From positions 1 through 42,153 of the forward strand of contig JAQTOX010000008.1 in assembly GCA_028713055.1 (NCBI GenBank): a DNA stretch of 42,153 nt, written 5' to 3'. Of this stretch, positions 22,015-29,584 are shown one piece after another; the first letter of the stretch is position 1; each line of letters begins with the position of its first letter. The notes beneath the pieces were generated by a model that was not told the origin of the DNA, did not search any database, and saw nothing but the letters and a program-made list of their open reading frames with translations. Source of the DNA: Methylococcales bacterium. GTDB taxonomy: Bacteria > Pseudomonadota > Gammaproteobacteria > Methylococcales > Methylomonadaceae. Both the position numbers and the translations under genes were made by a program.

Positions 22015-23212
22015 CGTACTTTTTTTGTGTCTTTACACTCAATGGGGTTTCGCGCACAACGCGAGGTTAAGTTCGGCTGATATAATTTAAATGACAAAAG
22101 TGTCATTACTGTCACCTTTGCGCTGCAAAACACCAATGGATAATGATGACAATGCTGAAGTCAATGATACTGAACGTGACGCAGCGAAACCAGGAGTAGC
22201 TACGATAATCGTGAAAGAATTACAGCTGACCCTAAATGACCGAATTGCAAAACCAGTTGGTTTAGGAAATGTAAATTTTGGCTCTCAAAACAATGCCCAC
22301 ATTTTGTTTCACTACGAACCCGTCACGACAATATTGAAAATGCAACTATTGTTCTTAGACAAATTACCCGACGGATATAGACAATTTGTGACAATTAAAG
22401 ATGTAGCCGGAAAAAACGTTATCCAAAAGACGCTAACTTTACAGTCATGACAGAACCTGCCGCCTCAAATGGGGTTATACAATTCCAACAATGTGCTGCA
22501 CGCTTGTAACCTCTTGATTTTCGATGTCTACAACGTAAACACGATCGGGTTTTGCAATTGTGGATCTAAAAAAAGGCTTGGCTGAAGTTGATGCTCACCA
22601 TCCCCACACCTATCGGTTCTGAGTGGAAGAATTCCGTGCGGTCAGTTAAATTTCTCAATAAACGAAACATCATCGATGTTTAAATATTTTTTATACTTGA
22701 TGTTAAGCATATTCTGACAGGCTACGATCATTTGCTATTTTTATTCGTGTTATTAGTCGTAACGCGGAATTTTTAGTCGGCTCCCAAAATTGTCACATTT
22801 TTCACTATTGCTCATTCAATTACTCTATGGTTGGCAGGGTTAAATCTCATGACTCTACCGAACCAAACACATGATCATTGAATCATTGATTGCAACGACA
22901 ATTGCTTATGTCGGCTCAGAAAAAAAGCCAAAAAAAAACGTAAATGGCTCACTTGTTTATTTGGCTTAATTCACGGTTTTGGCTTTGCTACAGTGTTACG
23001 GGAAATGGAAATTTAAAATAATGAATCAGAAACTCTTGTGTCGTTGCCGTCCGTTGAAAGCTTCGTTGGCATTGCCAGTGATTATATGTAAAAAACTGCA
23101 AATGAATGCGAAACTCGTCTTGTTCCAGGTGTGTTCAGTGATTGTAAGTTTTGCAAGCATATATTTATTACTTATTTGTCAAATTTTGTTTCTATTTTTT
23201 GAATTTTTTTAA
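21995..23212 (+). pseudogene. Decayed HupE/UreJ-type permease gene with an insertion
   Basis: Reading across frames, this region is a broken copy related to the permease at 13777-14832. It starts MLKKILSVLFLCLYTQWGFA then HNARLSSADII and a stop. Next come VITVTFALQ in a second frame, and PMDNDDNAEVNDTE through FVTIKDVAGKN (22130-22417) in a third. After foreign sequence (about 22450-22690) come DVKHILTGYDHLLFLF, TFFTIAHSITL, GLIHGFGFATVLREM, ALPVI and QVCSVIVSFASIYLL, in shifting frames with several stops. A deletion removes about 13 bases at the EF-hand approach. Its start overlaps the end of the lipoprotein gene, so it once belonged to the copC operon. Confidence 0.9.
22475..22564 (-). pseudogene. 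Fragment of a beta-propeller-type gene inside the decayed permease
   Basis: On the minus strand, within the stretch that interrupts the permease pseudogene, about 28 codons read STIAKPDRVYVVDIENQEVT and then SVQHIVGIV and a stop. The DRVYVVD pattern is typical of YVTN/WD-like propeller repeats. No start or upstream part can be traced. It looks like the 3' end of a gene brought in with the insertion. Confidence 0.4.
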
Positions 23213-23282
23213 ATCAACCTATTTCGATAATCTAACCAAAATAAAAAACATTAACGTCCAGCAAAAAAGATTTTTAAAGAAA

Positions 23283-23320
23283 TAAAAAAACCCCCGTTAT
23301 TTGCACAACGGGGGTTTTTT
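23283..23320. terminator. Strong bidirectional Rho-independent terminator after pmoB
   Basis: CCCCCGTT (23291-23298) and AACGGGGG (23307-23314) form a GC-rich eight-base stem with an eight-base loop, flanked by seven A residues on the left and six T residues on the right. It serves the pmoCAB transcript on the minus strand, 26 bases past the pmoB stop, and would also stop anything from the plus strand. Confidence 0.92.
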
Positions 23321-23340
23321 CAGACAGCTACACTAAACGA

Positions 23341-24585
23341 TTAGATAAACACTGGAATTAATGGAGCATCCACTGTAATCATTTGACGTTTACCAGCCTC
23401 ATCAAAGAAGAACAGCAAACCAGCAAAACGGCTGTCAGGATCATAGATCAAATCAGCTAAACGGTAAACTTCCCACGCTGCGTCAGATGCCGTAACTTGA
23501 ACAGTTCTTGTTTGACCTGGTGCTAATGGACTGTTATCGCTAACAGTTAAACCATCTTCAGCTAACAAATCATCTGGGTAGCCAGTCGTATCTTCTAATA
23601 CTGCTGAATCTAAGAAACGAACAGAAGCCGTGTTAAATTCACCTAGACGAACTGCTGAATCGCCGTTATTGGTAATTTTTAAGGTCATTTGCATAGCACG
23701 ACCCGGCACACGATAAGTCGCATCTTCAACTTTGACAGTAACAGTTTTCGCGGGCAACTCAACTGTTTTCATACCACGTAACAAACCAGCTTGTAATGGT
23801 GTTGTAATAGGGTATTTTTCATTTGTTGTTGTCATAGCAGTGGCAACAAGTGCAATAGTACCCGCCACGAATGCCATACCAACTTTTCTATCAGTGGCTG
23901 TAATCAAAGTGTTTGATTTACCAGATTCAATCGCAATCGAACGTGGAATAAACATTGGTTTACGAACCCAATAAGCCAACCAAGCCAAACCAAAGGCATA
24001 CCACAAAGCGTGCCAGAAATAAGTGTTGTCTAAATTGTAAGTCTCAAGATCGATCGTTTGACCCGTTAAAGTGGTCACAGGGTTAACGAAGTCTTTCATC
24101 GAACCTGTAATGGTTGTCCATTTACCAGGACCGATGATTGGACCACCACCTTGAACGTTCATCATAGAGTGAACGTGCCAGTCACCTGGACGACGTGCTT
24201 TCAACAATACTTTGAATTCATAAGTTTCACCCAGTTCCAAAGATACTGAACGCGGAACTAATTGACCACCAATCCAAGAACCTTGACGAATGAACACTGG
24301 ACCAGGAATACCAACATTTAAGAATGATACTTCAGGTTTATCAACAGTTTCCGGCCATCCTGCGAAAACGTAGAATTTACCAGTAACCGTCATTGTGTCG
24401 TTCACTTTCACTTCTTCTTTTGACCAATTCAGGTCAAACCAGTGAATAGTACGCATACGCATAAATGCTGCCTGTGATTTTTCACCATGAGCGGCAGCTG
24501 TTGGCGTATAAAGCATTGCGGCAGAAGAAGCAGCTAACAATGCGACAAAGGACAATTTAGCAACTTTGTCTTTTAATAATTTCAT
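23341..24585 (-). CDS. pmoB: Particulate methane monooxygenase subunit B
   Basis: This 414-residue protein has a signal peptide cleaved before His33 (AAA-HGEKSQ). A periplasmic cupredoxin domain contains the copper ligands His33, His137 and His139 (GDWHVHSMMNVQGGGP). Two membrane helices follow (about 187-207 and 233-253), then a second cupredoxin domain. The ligand numbers coincide with those of Methylococcus capsulatus. PmoB is the large periplasmic subunit of the membrane enzyme that oxidises methane to methanol. It is last in pmoCAB, with a purine-rich ribosome-binding site (AGGGGG) before the ATG and a strong terminator after the stop. Confidence 0.98.
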   Translation of the reverse strand: MKLLKDKVAKLSFVALLAASSAAMLYTPTAAAHGEKSQAAFMRMRTIHWFDLNWSKEEVKVNDTMTVTGKFYVFAGWPETVDKPEVSFLNVGIPGPVFIRQGSWIGGQLVPRSVSLELGETYEFKVLLKARRPGDWHVHSMMNVQGGGPIIGPGKWTTITGSMKDFVNPVTTLTGQTIDLETYNLDNTYFWHALWYAFGLAWLAYWVRKPMFIPRSIAIESGKSNTLITATDRKVGMAFVAGTIALVATAMTTTNEKYPITTPLQAGLLRGMKTVELPAKTVTVKVEDATYRVPGRAMQMTLKITNNGDSAVRLGEFNTASVRFLDSAVLEDTTGYPDDLLAEDGLTVSDNSPLAPGQTRTVQVTASDAAWEVYRLADLIYDPDSRFAGLLFFFDEAGKRQMITVDAPLIPVFI

Positions 24586-24614
24586 ATATCCCCCTAGTGG
24601 TAATAATGTTCAGA

Positions 24615-25364
24615 TTAAACGTTTTCGCCACTGACGAAATCAGTTGAAGCGAACCATCTACCGAAGAAATGCCACAAGAAGTAAATGATGATGCTTACGA
24701 AGCCAGAGAAGAACGCTGATACTGGAGCAACGTCTTTACCGAAAGTTCTTAAAGTACCTTTTTCAACCATTCTGATGTATTCGGGTGTACCGGTTCTTAC
24801 GTAGTTATAACCTTGTAAATCAGCCAAAGTCATCATCATACCGTTGTATTCAACAGGAACATGTAATGGTGCAATGATTGGCCAGTTACCTGGGTAGAAC
24901 AATAAGCCCCATGCCAAACCGCCTACTACAGCAGTTACAGTCATACTGCCAGACAACAATAAGATGCCGTCCAATACGATAGCACCTGGCATCAAGTTAG
25001 ATGGGAAGCAAAAGTTAACTGGGAAGTATGTCCAACCCCAGAAGTTTAAATAACGGTTAACCCATTCACCTAACAACAAACCTAAAACACAAACTACTGC
25101 GCCAAATGGCAAACGGTAGCGATACCACAAACAAGCCTGAACGGCCGCTGGGAAAGTGATTGAAACGATCGGAGCAACAGTCACCCACAAACGTCTATCT
25201 TTCCAGTCTGTCCAAAAATCCCAGTCACCACCAGTTAACATGTAATGAATGTGATAACCACCAAGTACAACGAAGAACAACGTAAACAAAATCATCCAGT
25301 CAAATGTGCGTGAAACTTTTACTGCTTCAGCACGTGACCGTACAGCTGATTGAGATGCGCTCAT
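24615..25364 (-). CDS. pmoA: Particulate methane monooxygenase subunit A
   Basis: This 249-residue integral membrane protein with about seven helices has the diagnostic stretches GGDWDFWTDWKDRRLWVTV, NFWGWTYFPVNFCFPSNLMP and LDGILLLSGSMTVTAVVGGL. It also has HVPVEYNGMMMTLADLQGY. These match type I methanotroph PmoA rather than ammonia-oxidiser AmoA. A strong ribosome-binding site (AGGAGGT, 25372-25378 on the minus strand) precedes the ATG. It lies between pmoC (112-base spacer containing a hairpin) and pmoB (29-base spacer). Confidence 0.98.
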   Translation of the reverse strand: MSASQSAVRSRAEAVKVSRTFDWMILFTLFFVVLGGYHIHYMLTGGDWDFWTDWKDRRLWVTVAPIVSITFPAAVQACLWYRYRLPFGAVVCVLGLLLGEWVNRYLNFWGWTYFPVNFCFPSNLMPGAIVLDGILLLSGSMTVTAVVGGLAWGLLFYPGNWPIIAPLHVPVEYNGMMMTLADLQGYNYVRTGTPEYIRMVEKGTLRTFGKDVAPVSAFFSGFVSIIIYFLWHFFGRWFASTDFVSGENV

Positions 25365-25418
25365 TAGCTTACCTCCTAAAGGATTTAAATTATTTTTATA
25401 TACTACCAGCCTCTTTTA

Positions 25419-25445
25419 CTGCTCTACCTTAAAATTGTAGAGCAG
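25419..25445 (-). promoter_or_regulatory. Hairpin in the pmoC-pmoA spacer
   Basis: CTGCTCTAC (25419-25427) and GTAGAGCAG (25437-25445) form a perfect nine-base stem with a nine-base loop in the 112-base gap between pmoC and pmoA. No T-run follows it on the minus strand beyond short mixed sequence, so it is more likely an RNA processing or stability element than a full terminator. Confidence 0.7.
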
Positions 25446-25476
25446 CGGGAGATAGTAATTACAACCGAGACTTAAA

Positions 25477-26229
25477 TTAAGCTAAGTCTTTTTTCAAAAG
25501 TTTTGAAATTGCACCAACTTCAATGTTCACAACACCCATAACACCCAAAGCAGCCCATCCGAAGAATACGAAACCGTAGTGTAAAGGAGCAACAAACAAC
25601 TCTTCCATAAACCAGAAAGTGTGACCCCATTCATTCAAGCCAACATTTGGCAAAATCATGAATGGACCAATAACTGATACCATGTACTGTAAAGGCAAAC
25701 CTTCTTGATAAGTAGGCAGTCTTGTTTTCGCGTATAAAAACGCAGAAACACCAGTGATAATGTAAATTGGGTAGCTCAAATAGAACTCGATGATGTGACT
25801 TGGTGTGAAGTCAGTATCACGAACGATCGTTTGATGCCATGTGCCATCTTGTTCCGTGAAGTAGCTCGCGCCGTAGTAAATAGCGATTGCGTACATCACC
25901 AACCAAATCCAATGGGTAAAATGTCTTCTCAATTCTTCACGTGGTGTGATAGACATCACTTTACGATCACGAGATTTCCAAATATAACCCCACAATACAG
26001 ATGCGGTGATAACTTCAAGAACCATTTCGATATACAAGAAATTCATCCAGTACGTTTCGAACTCAGGTGCAAATGAATCTAAGCCAGCTGACCAGCCATA
26101 AACTCCCTCATACCAACGAACCCAGCCGTAAAACACTATATAAAGTGCTGCGCCTGCGAACATATTTTTTTTGTTTAAAAGCGGTGCTTCCGCAGCATCA
26201 GCTTTCACTGATTCAGTTGTAGCTGCCAT
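25477..26229 (-). CDS. pmoC: Particulate methane monooxygenase subunit C
   Basis: This 250-residue membrane protein has about six helices. The metal-site residues are Asp128, His132 (QDGTWH) and His145 (FTPSH), with the same spacing (4 then 13 residues) as the Asp156-His160-His173 site of Methylococcus PmoC. Other family landmarks are YGWVRWYEGVYGWSAGLDSF and GLNEWGHTFWFMEELFVAPL. It is first in pmoCAB and has an excellent ribosome-binding site (AGGAGGT, 26235-26241) and a long leader. No second pmoC copy is in this window. Confidence 0.97.
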   Translation of the reverse strand: MAATTESVKADAAEAPLLNKKNMFAGAALYIVFYGWVRWYEGVYGWSAGLDSFAPEFETYWMNFLYIEMVLEVITASVLWGYIWKSRDRKVMSITPREELRRHFTHWIWLVMYAIAIYYGASYFTEQDGTWHQTIVRDTDFTPSHIIEFYLSYPIYIITGVSAFLYAKTRLPTYQEGLPLQYMVSVIGPFMILPNVGLNEWGHTFWFMEELFVAPLHYGFVFFGWAALGVMGVVNIEVGAISKLLKKDLA

Positions 26230-26254
26230 TTCTACCTCCTAGAATTACTAAATC

Positions 26255-26268
26255 CCCGATTTTTCGGG
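26255..26268 (-). promoter_or_regulatory. Short leader hairpin before the pmoC ribosome-binding site
   Basis: CCCGA and TCGGG form a five-base stem with a four-base loop, ending about 13 bases before the pmoC Shine-Dalgarno sequence. It could protect the 5' end of the pmo message or affect translation. It is too short and too T-poor afterwards to be a terminator. Confidence 0.5.
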
Positions 26269-26312
26269 AGTCATGTTTTCACATCCGTTTCCCACATTTT
26301 AAATGCCATAAC

Positions 26313-26329
26313 TGCGTCAAAATGTCGCA
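26313..26329. promoter_or_regulatory. Operator-like element in the pmoC leader
   Basis: The plus strand reads TGCGTCAAAATGTCGCA, a near-palindrome (one mismatch in the outer six-base arms). The minus strand of its core is TGCGACATTTTGACG, differing at only three of fifteen positions from the first repeat unit at 18361-18375. It lies just downstream of the predicted pmoC transcription start, where a repressor would block transcription. Confidence 0.55.
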
Positions 26330-26348
26330 ACTCCATTTAGCGAATGCA

Positions 26349-26376
26349 AGTCTACCAGTTCATTTTTTGTTGTCAA
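26349..26376 (-). promoter_or_regulatory. Sigma70-like promoter of pmoCAB
   Basis: On the minus strand a perfect -35 TTGACA (26376-26371) is followed after 16 bases by TAGACT (26354-26349), four of six matches to the -10 consensus. Transcription would start near 26342, giving a leader of about 113 bases. No other promoter of similar quality is visible before pmoC. Confidence 0.65.
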
Positions 26377-26449
26377 CAGCAATGCTCTAAATAATTTTCT
26401 AAATGGCACACAATCTTTTTTAATGACAAATCAAGAAAAAAATTGTTCC

Positions 26450-27103
26450 TCATTTGTACTTACCGAAATAACGTGATAACAACCAATGACCACTACCAAA
26501 AGTAATTGTAATAACAAATAAAGCAAAGACTCCTCCCAACTTTAACTCAGTCCAATCAAGTAAATAGTGGTCTGAATTTATTGGCGCACTAATCGCTGGA
26601 ATGCTTGGTAAATCACCATCACCTCCCCCCACTTTCAATTGGGCTTTCATACCCTTTTCTGCATGTTGTGCCAGCTCACAGTGTACCAAATACGTCTTTT
26701 TTTGGTTTGGTACAATCAAACTCGCCCGTAACTGACCTTCACCATAAAGTTCTAAATGCAACATTCCATCTGGATACAAATAACCAGGCAATCCATGAAT
26801 CATAAATTGATGGCGAATTTGGTCATCATTGATAAAGATAATATTGATTTTTGAGCATGGTTTCACATCCCATTGTTGCCGATCAAATGCGAACATTTTG
26901 CCATTAAATTTTTCTGCATATTTTTGCCCTGCGTGAATCGTCAAATTTACTGTTTCAGAAATTTGTGAACAATCTTTTGGCAAGTTATTTGAATTCGCAT
27001 TCATCACCATACCTTTCTCGTCCATTTGCATGGTCGCAAAACTAACTTGCGAAATCGTGAACAACAGGGCAATCAAAAGTCTATTCTTTTTCATAGATTT
27101 CAT
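26450..27103 (-). CDS. Membrane-anchored cupredoxin
   Basis: This 217-residue protein has a signal peptide (about residues 4-23), then a cupredoxin domain with type 1 copper ligands. These are His98 (QIRHQFMIHG), Cys142, His147 and Met152 (VHCELAQHAEKGM). A C-terminal membrane helix (about 193-211) ends at a basic tail, so the domain sits on the periplasmic face of the inner membrane. The start at 27103 overlaps the multicopper oxidase gene by 23 bases; an ATG three codons later is equally possible. It is an electron carrier probably paired with that oxidase. It lies directly upstream of pmoC but is separated from it by the pmo promoter. Confidence 0.88.
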   Translation of the reverse strand: MKSMKKNRLLIALLFTISQVSFATMQMDEKGMVMNANSNNLPKDCSQISETVNLTIHAGQKYAEKFNGKMFAFDRQQWDVKPCSKINIIFINDDQIRHQFMIHGLPGYLYPDGMLHLELYGEGQLRASLIVPNQKKTYLVHCELAQHAEKGMKAQLKVGGGDGDLPSIPAISAPINSDHYLLDWTELKLGGVFALFVITITFGSGHWLLSRYFGKYK

Positions 27104-28751
27104 TTCGTAAGTAAATATGCAATATCAAAACAAACGCACCAATTAACAAGCCAATTACCGCACAGAATGCGATTAATTCGCCATAACTTGGTATAACTTT
27201 TCCAGTATCGCCAAGTAAATTAGCAAAATGACCACTTGCCCAGGGTGCCCGCTGTTTAGCGTAGTATTCCTTGTTAAAAACTTCGTTAAATAATTCATCG
27301 TGCATTTTTGGCATGCCTTGCTCATCAAGTAGCTGTTTATAAGCCAAAATTGCCATATTTCCACCGGGTTCCATGCCATCAGTCGTCGTTCCTGTCGGTA
27401 CGTGATCGTGGAACATCCACAAACCCGCACCGTAACTATTTAAACCATCATTTTGTGTTTTAAGTGACAAATCCAACCGTTGAGCAGTAGCGACATCAAA
27501 AACATCGCGTGTTAATTGCGAGCCTAGCGGCGCGTCCACTCCGTCATAAGCCATAATTGTGGCTTTGTGTCCGTGAAAATGCACCGCAATGGCTGAGCGT
27601 TGTAAATTTGCAATGTGTAATTTAATGCGTTCATTTTCACCGGCAATAATCATCGCATCACGTAACGTGTACGGGAAAGAATGTCCGTTAAGTAGAAAAT
27701 AATTTTCAGTTGAAGTTGTCATGTTGTAATCGCGACTCATTTTTTGACTAATTAAACGTGGATCATTGAATTTTTGTGGAATTCTGCTTAATTGTTTGTC
27801 TAACGATTGATAATGTAAATCGTATTCTTGGTCGTAAATTTTTTTAACATTAACAGCAGAATGACGCACCTGCCCCGCCCCGATATTAAAGGTTTGAACC
27901 CAATTGTTGGGCGCATTTTCTTCCACGATAATCATCCCATTCAAGCCCATCATAAAATGTTGAGCAGTTTGAACATGGCAGTGATAAAGCATCGTTCCCG
28001 GGTGACGCGGTTGAATTTCATAAGTATGTTGTTTACCTGGAAAAACCGCATGTTCCTCCATACCGTCATTATCATGCCCCGCCGCAGTCAGCCACGGATG
28101 ATCCACACCATGTAAGTGAATCGTGTGCGGTAAATAATGCGTATTTTCTAATGTAATAAAAACTTTATCGCCTTGTTCAACACGAATCACCGGTGACGGC
28201 GCACGCAATAACGGATGTGCGACACGAGAATTGGAATTTTTCACCGCCATACCCTGCATTTTCGGAGCAAACACCCACAACGATGGTTGCAAACCCGGAG
28301 CAATATCATAAGTATTCATCAAGAAATCTCCATCTGGGCTAAAACCGTTCAACTCAACCACTTCTAACTTAATGTGAATCACATCTGGATCTCCATCATG
28401 ATCCAAGTCGTCCCCCATAATTACAGCATCTTGTGCAAGATGACTTTGCATTAACGTCATCATTGAAACGTTATTTGTACCTTTGACTGCTGTCGCAATA
28501 GTGTAAGGATTATCCGGTTCACACGCAGGTGAAGCGGCAAGTTTTACGCCTTCAATTTCTTGTGCATCCCGCCACTCAACGTGATCATTCGTACACGGCT
28601 TTTCGACATTAGCATTATCTGCATTACTAAAAACAGTTGAAGGGGGCTTTTCACGCGCGTGTTTTTCAATAATCGGAAACCATTGCATAATCACAACAAT
28701 TAACGTCATCGTAATCATTAACAAACTAAAAACTAAATACTTTTTTTGCAT
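27081..28751 (-). CDS. Membrane-anchored multicopper oxidase
   Basis: This 556-residue protein has an N-terminal signal anchor and a second helix near the C-terminus (about 522-547). All four copper motifs are present: HLHG (212-215), HCHVQTAQHFMMGL (257-270, with the type 1 Cys258), HFHGH (391-395) and HDHVP (448-452). The type 1 Cys sits in the first cupredoxin domain, and the second domain lacks one. An early acidic block DDLDHDGDPDV (114-124) looks like a calcium-binding loop. Oxidases of this kind oxidise metals or phenols, or take electrons from a cupredoxin. It is followed by one, overlapping by 23 bases. The substrate is not known; periplasmic copper(I) oxidation is a reasonable guess. 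Confidence 0.9.
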   Translation of the reverse strand: MQKKYLVFSLLMITMTLIVVIMQWFPIIEKHAREKPPSTVFSNADNANVEKPCTNDHVEWRDAQEIEGVKLAASPACEPDNPYTIATAVKGTNNVSMMTLMQSHLAQDAVIMGDDLDHDGDPDVIHIKLEVVELNGFSPDGDFLMNTYDIAPGLQPSLWVFAPKMQGMAVKNSNSRVAHPLLRAPSPVIRVEQGDKVFITLENTHYLPHTIHLHGVDHPWLTAAGHDNDGMEEHAVFPGKQHTYEIQPRHPGTMLYHCHVQTAQHFMMGLNGMIIVEENAPNNWVQTFNIGAGQVRHSAVNVKKIYDQEYDLHYQSLDKQLSRIPQKFNDPRLISQKMSRDYNMTTSTENYFLLNGHSFPYTLRDAMIIAGENERIKLHIANLQRSAIAVHFHGHKATIMAYDGVDAPLGSQLTRDVFDVATAQRLDLSLKTQNDGLNSYGAGLWMFHDHVPTGTTTDGMEPGGNMAILAYKQLLDEQGMPKMHDELFNEVFNKEYYAKQRAPWASGHFANLLGDTGKVIPSYGELIAFCAVIGLLIGAFVLILHIYLRNEIYEKE

Positions 28752-28785
28752 AAATTTCTAAATTTTATTTTTTATATATGACGCG

Positions 28786-28791
28786 ATTGTA
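28786..28791 (-). promoter_or_regulatory. Possible -10 element for the multicopper oxidase gene
   Basis: TACAAT on the minus strand lies 35 bases before the oxidase ATG (28751). The -35 region is A/T-rich without a clear TTGACA. A better -35 (TTGACC) occurs farther upstream near 28896 but has only a poor -10 partner. Confidence 0.35.
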
Positions 28792-28855
28792 CACAAAAAA
28801 CTGCGACTAAATTTTCTTAGACGCGGCTTTCGAAATATTAAAAACTAAAACCAGT

Positions 28856-28867
28856 CTGTTATAACAG
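28856..28867. promoter_or_regulatory. Perfect 12-bp palindrome upstream of the oxidase gene
   Basis: CTGTTATAACAG is a perfect palindrome in the 197-base spacer between the regulator gene and the multicopper oxidase gene, about 105 bases before the oxidase start. It is a candidate operator. The rest of the spacer holds no gene. Confidence 0.45.
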
Positions 28868-28948
28868 CTACTTTACATGTTTCACCTTTGCCAATGGTCA
28901 ACAAGTCCCAAATTAACAAAATCAAATCTAAACCTCATTTCAAACCTG

Positions 28949-29575
28949 TCACTCGCAATTCAAAATTAAAAACTCACAAAGCATATCTCCTTTCGCCATA
29001 CAGCGTGTGAGTTCAATGGATTCATCAAGCGTCGAAGTCATTAGTGCTAAATCGAATTGGCAAATTTGCGGATATTTTTGCGCTAAATCGTGGTAAATGC
29101 AGTTACAGGCTTGTAAGCAGCTTTTTTCTTGCTCATTTACTGTTTGTCGAACCACAAAACCTAATTCATTCATAATAACCATTAGCTGTATCACTCGTTC
29201 AGTTAACGATTTACCTTCAAATTGATGCAATTGACTAGCGAGTTTATTGCCCAGTTTCGTCATATAAACTTCGCCGTCTTTAATTGAAACGGTTTCGAGT
29301 AAGTCATCAAGTATTAACTCTGCCATCCATGCGTAGTGTTTAGGAAAATGATTGATACCTTTATCGGTAATAGCGTAGAGCGTTATTGGTCGTCCGGCAG
29401 TTTTAGTCTCAGCATTTTTTTTGATATAACCCTCACTTTCCAACGCGTAAAAATGTTGTTGCACAGCGGTACGTGAAATCGCTAAGGCATCAGCTAATTT
29501 TTCAATGCTCAGACCTTGCTTTAGCACTAAAAAATGTTCAAGTATTCCATGTTGTCGAGAGCTTATTTTATTCAT
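28949..29575 (-). CDS. Cysteine-rich winged-helix regulator (SufR-like), probably Fe-S dependent
   Basis: This 208-residue protein has an N-terminal winged helix (SIEKLADALAISRTAVQQHF recognition region, then a wing with AGRPITLYAITDKG), a linker, and a C-terminal domain. Its cysteines are at 153, 157, 159, 172, 192, 200 and 207. The 159-x12-172 spacing and the ending CMAKGDMLCEFLI resemble SufR-type regulators, which hold an Fe-S cluster. It is divergent from the truncated hemoglobin gene with 130 bases between starts, so it likely controls it, sensing nitric oxide, oxygen or Fe-S status. It may also be cotranscribed with the oxidase gene downstream. Confidence 0.82.
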   Translation of the reverse strand: MNKISSRQHGILEHFLVLKQGLSIEKLADALAISRTAVQQHFYALESEGYIKKNAETKTAGRPITLYAITDKGINHFPKHYAWMAELILDDLLETVSIKDGEVYMTKLGNKLASQLHQFEGKSLTERVIQLMVIMNELGFVVRQTVNEQEKSCLQACNCIYHDLAQKYPQICQFDLALMTSTLDESIELTRCMAKGDMLCEFLILNCE

Positions 29576-29584
29576 AACGAGTGA

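Noticed and set aside
22091-22450. Independent 119-residue gene
   Set aside because: It is the third-frame fragment of the decayed permease; it has no own ribosome-binding site and its sequence continues the paralogue alignment.
22979-23212. Independent 77-residue membrane protein
   Set aside because: It matches the end of the permease (ALPVI, VCSVIVSFASIYLL) in the pseudogene.
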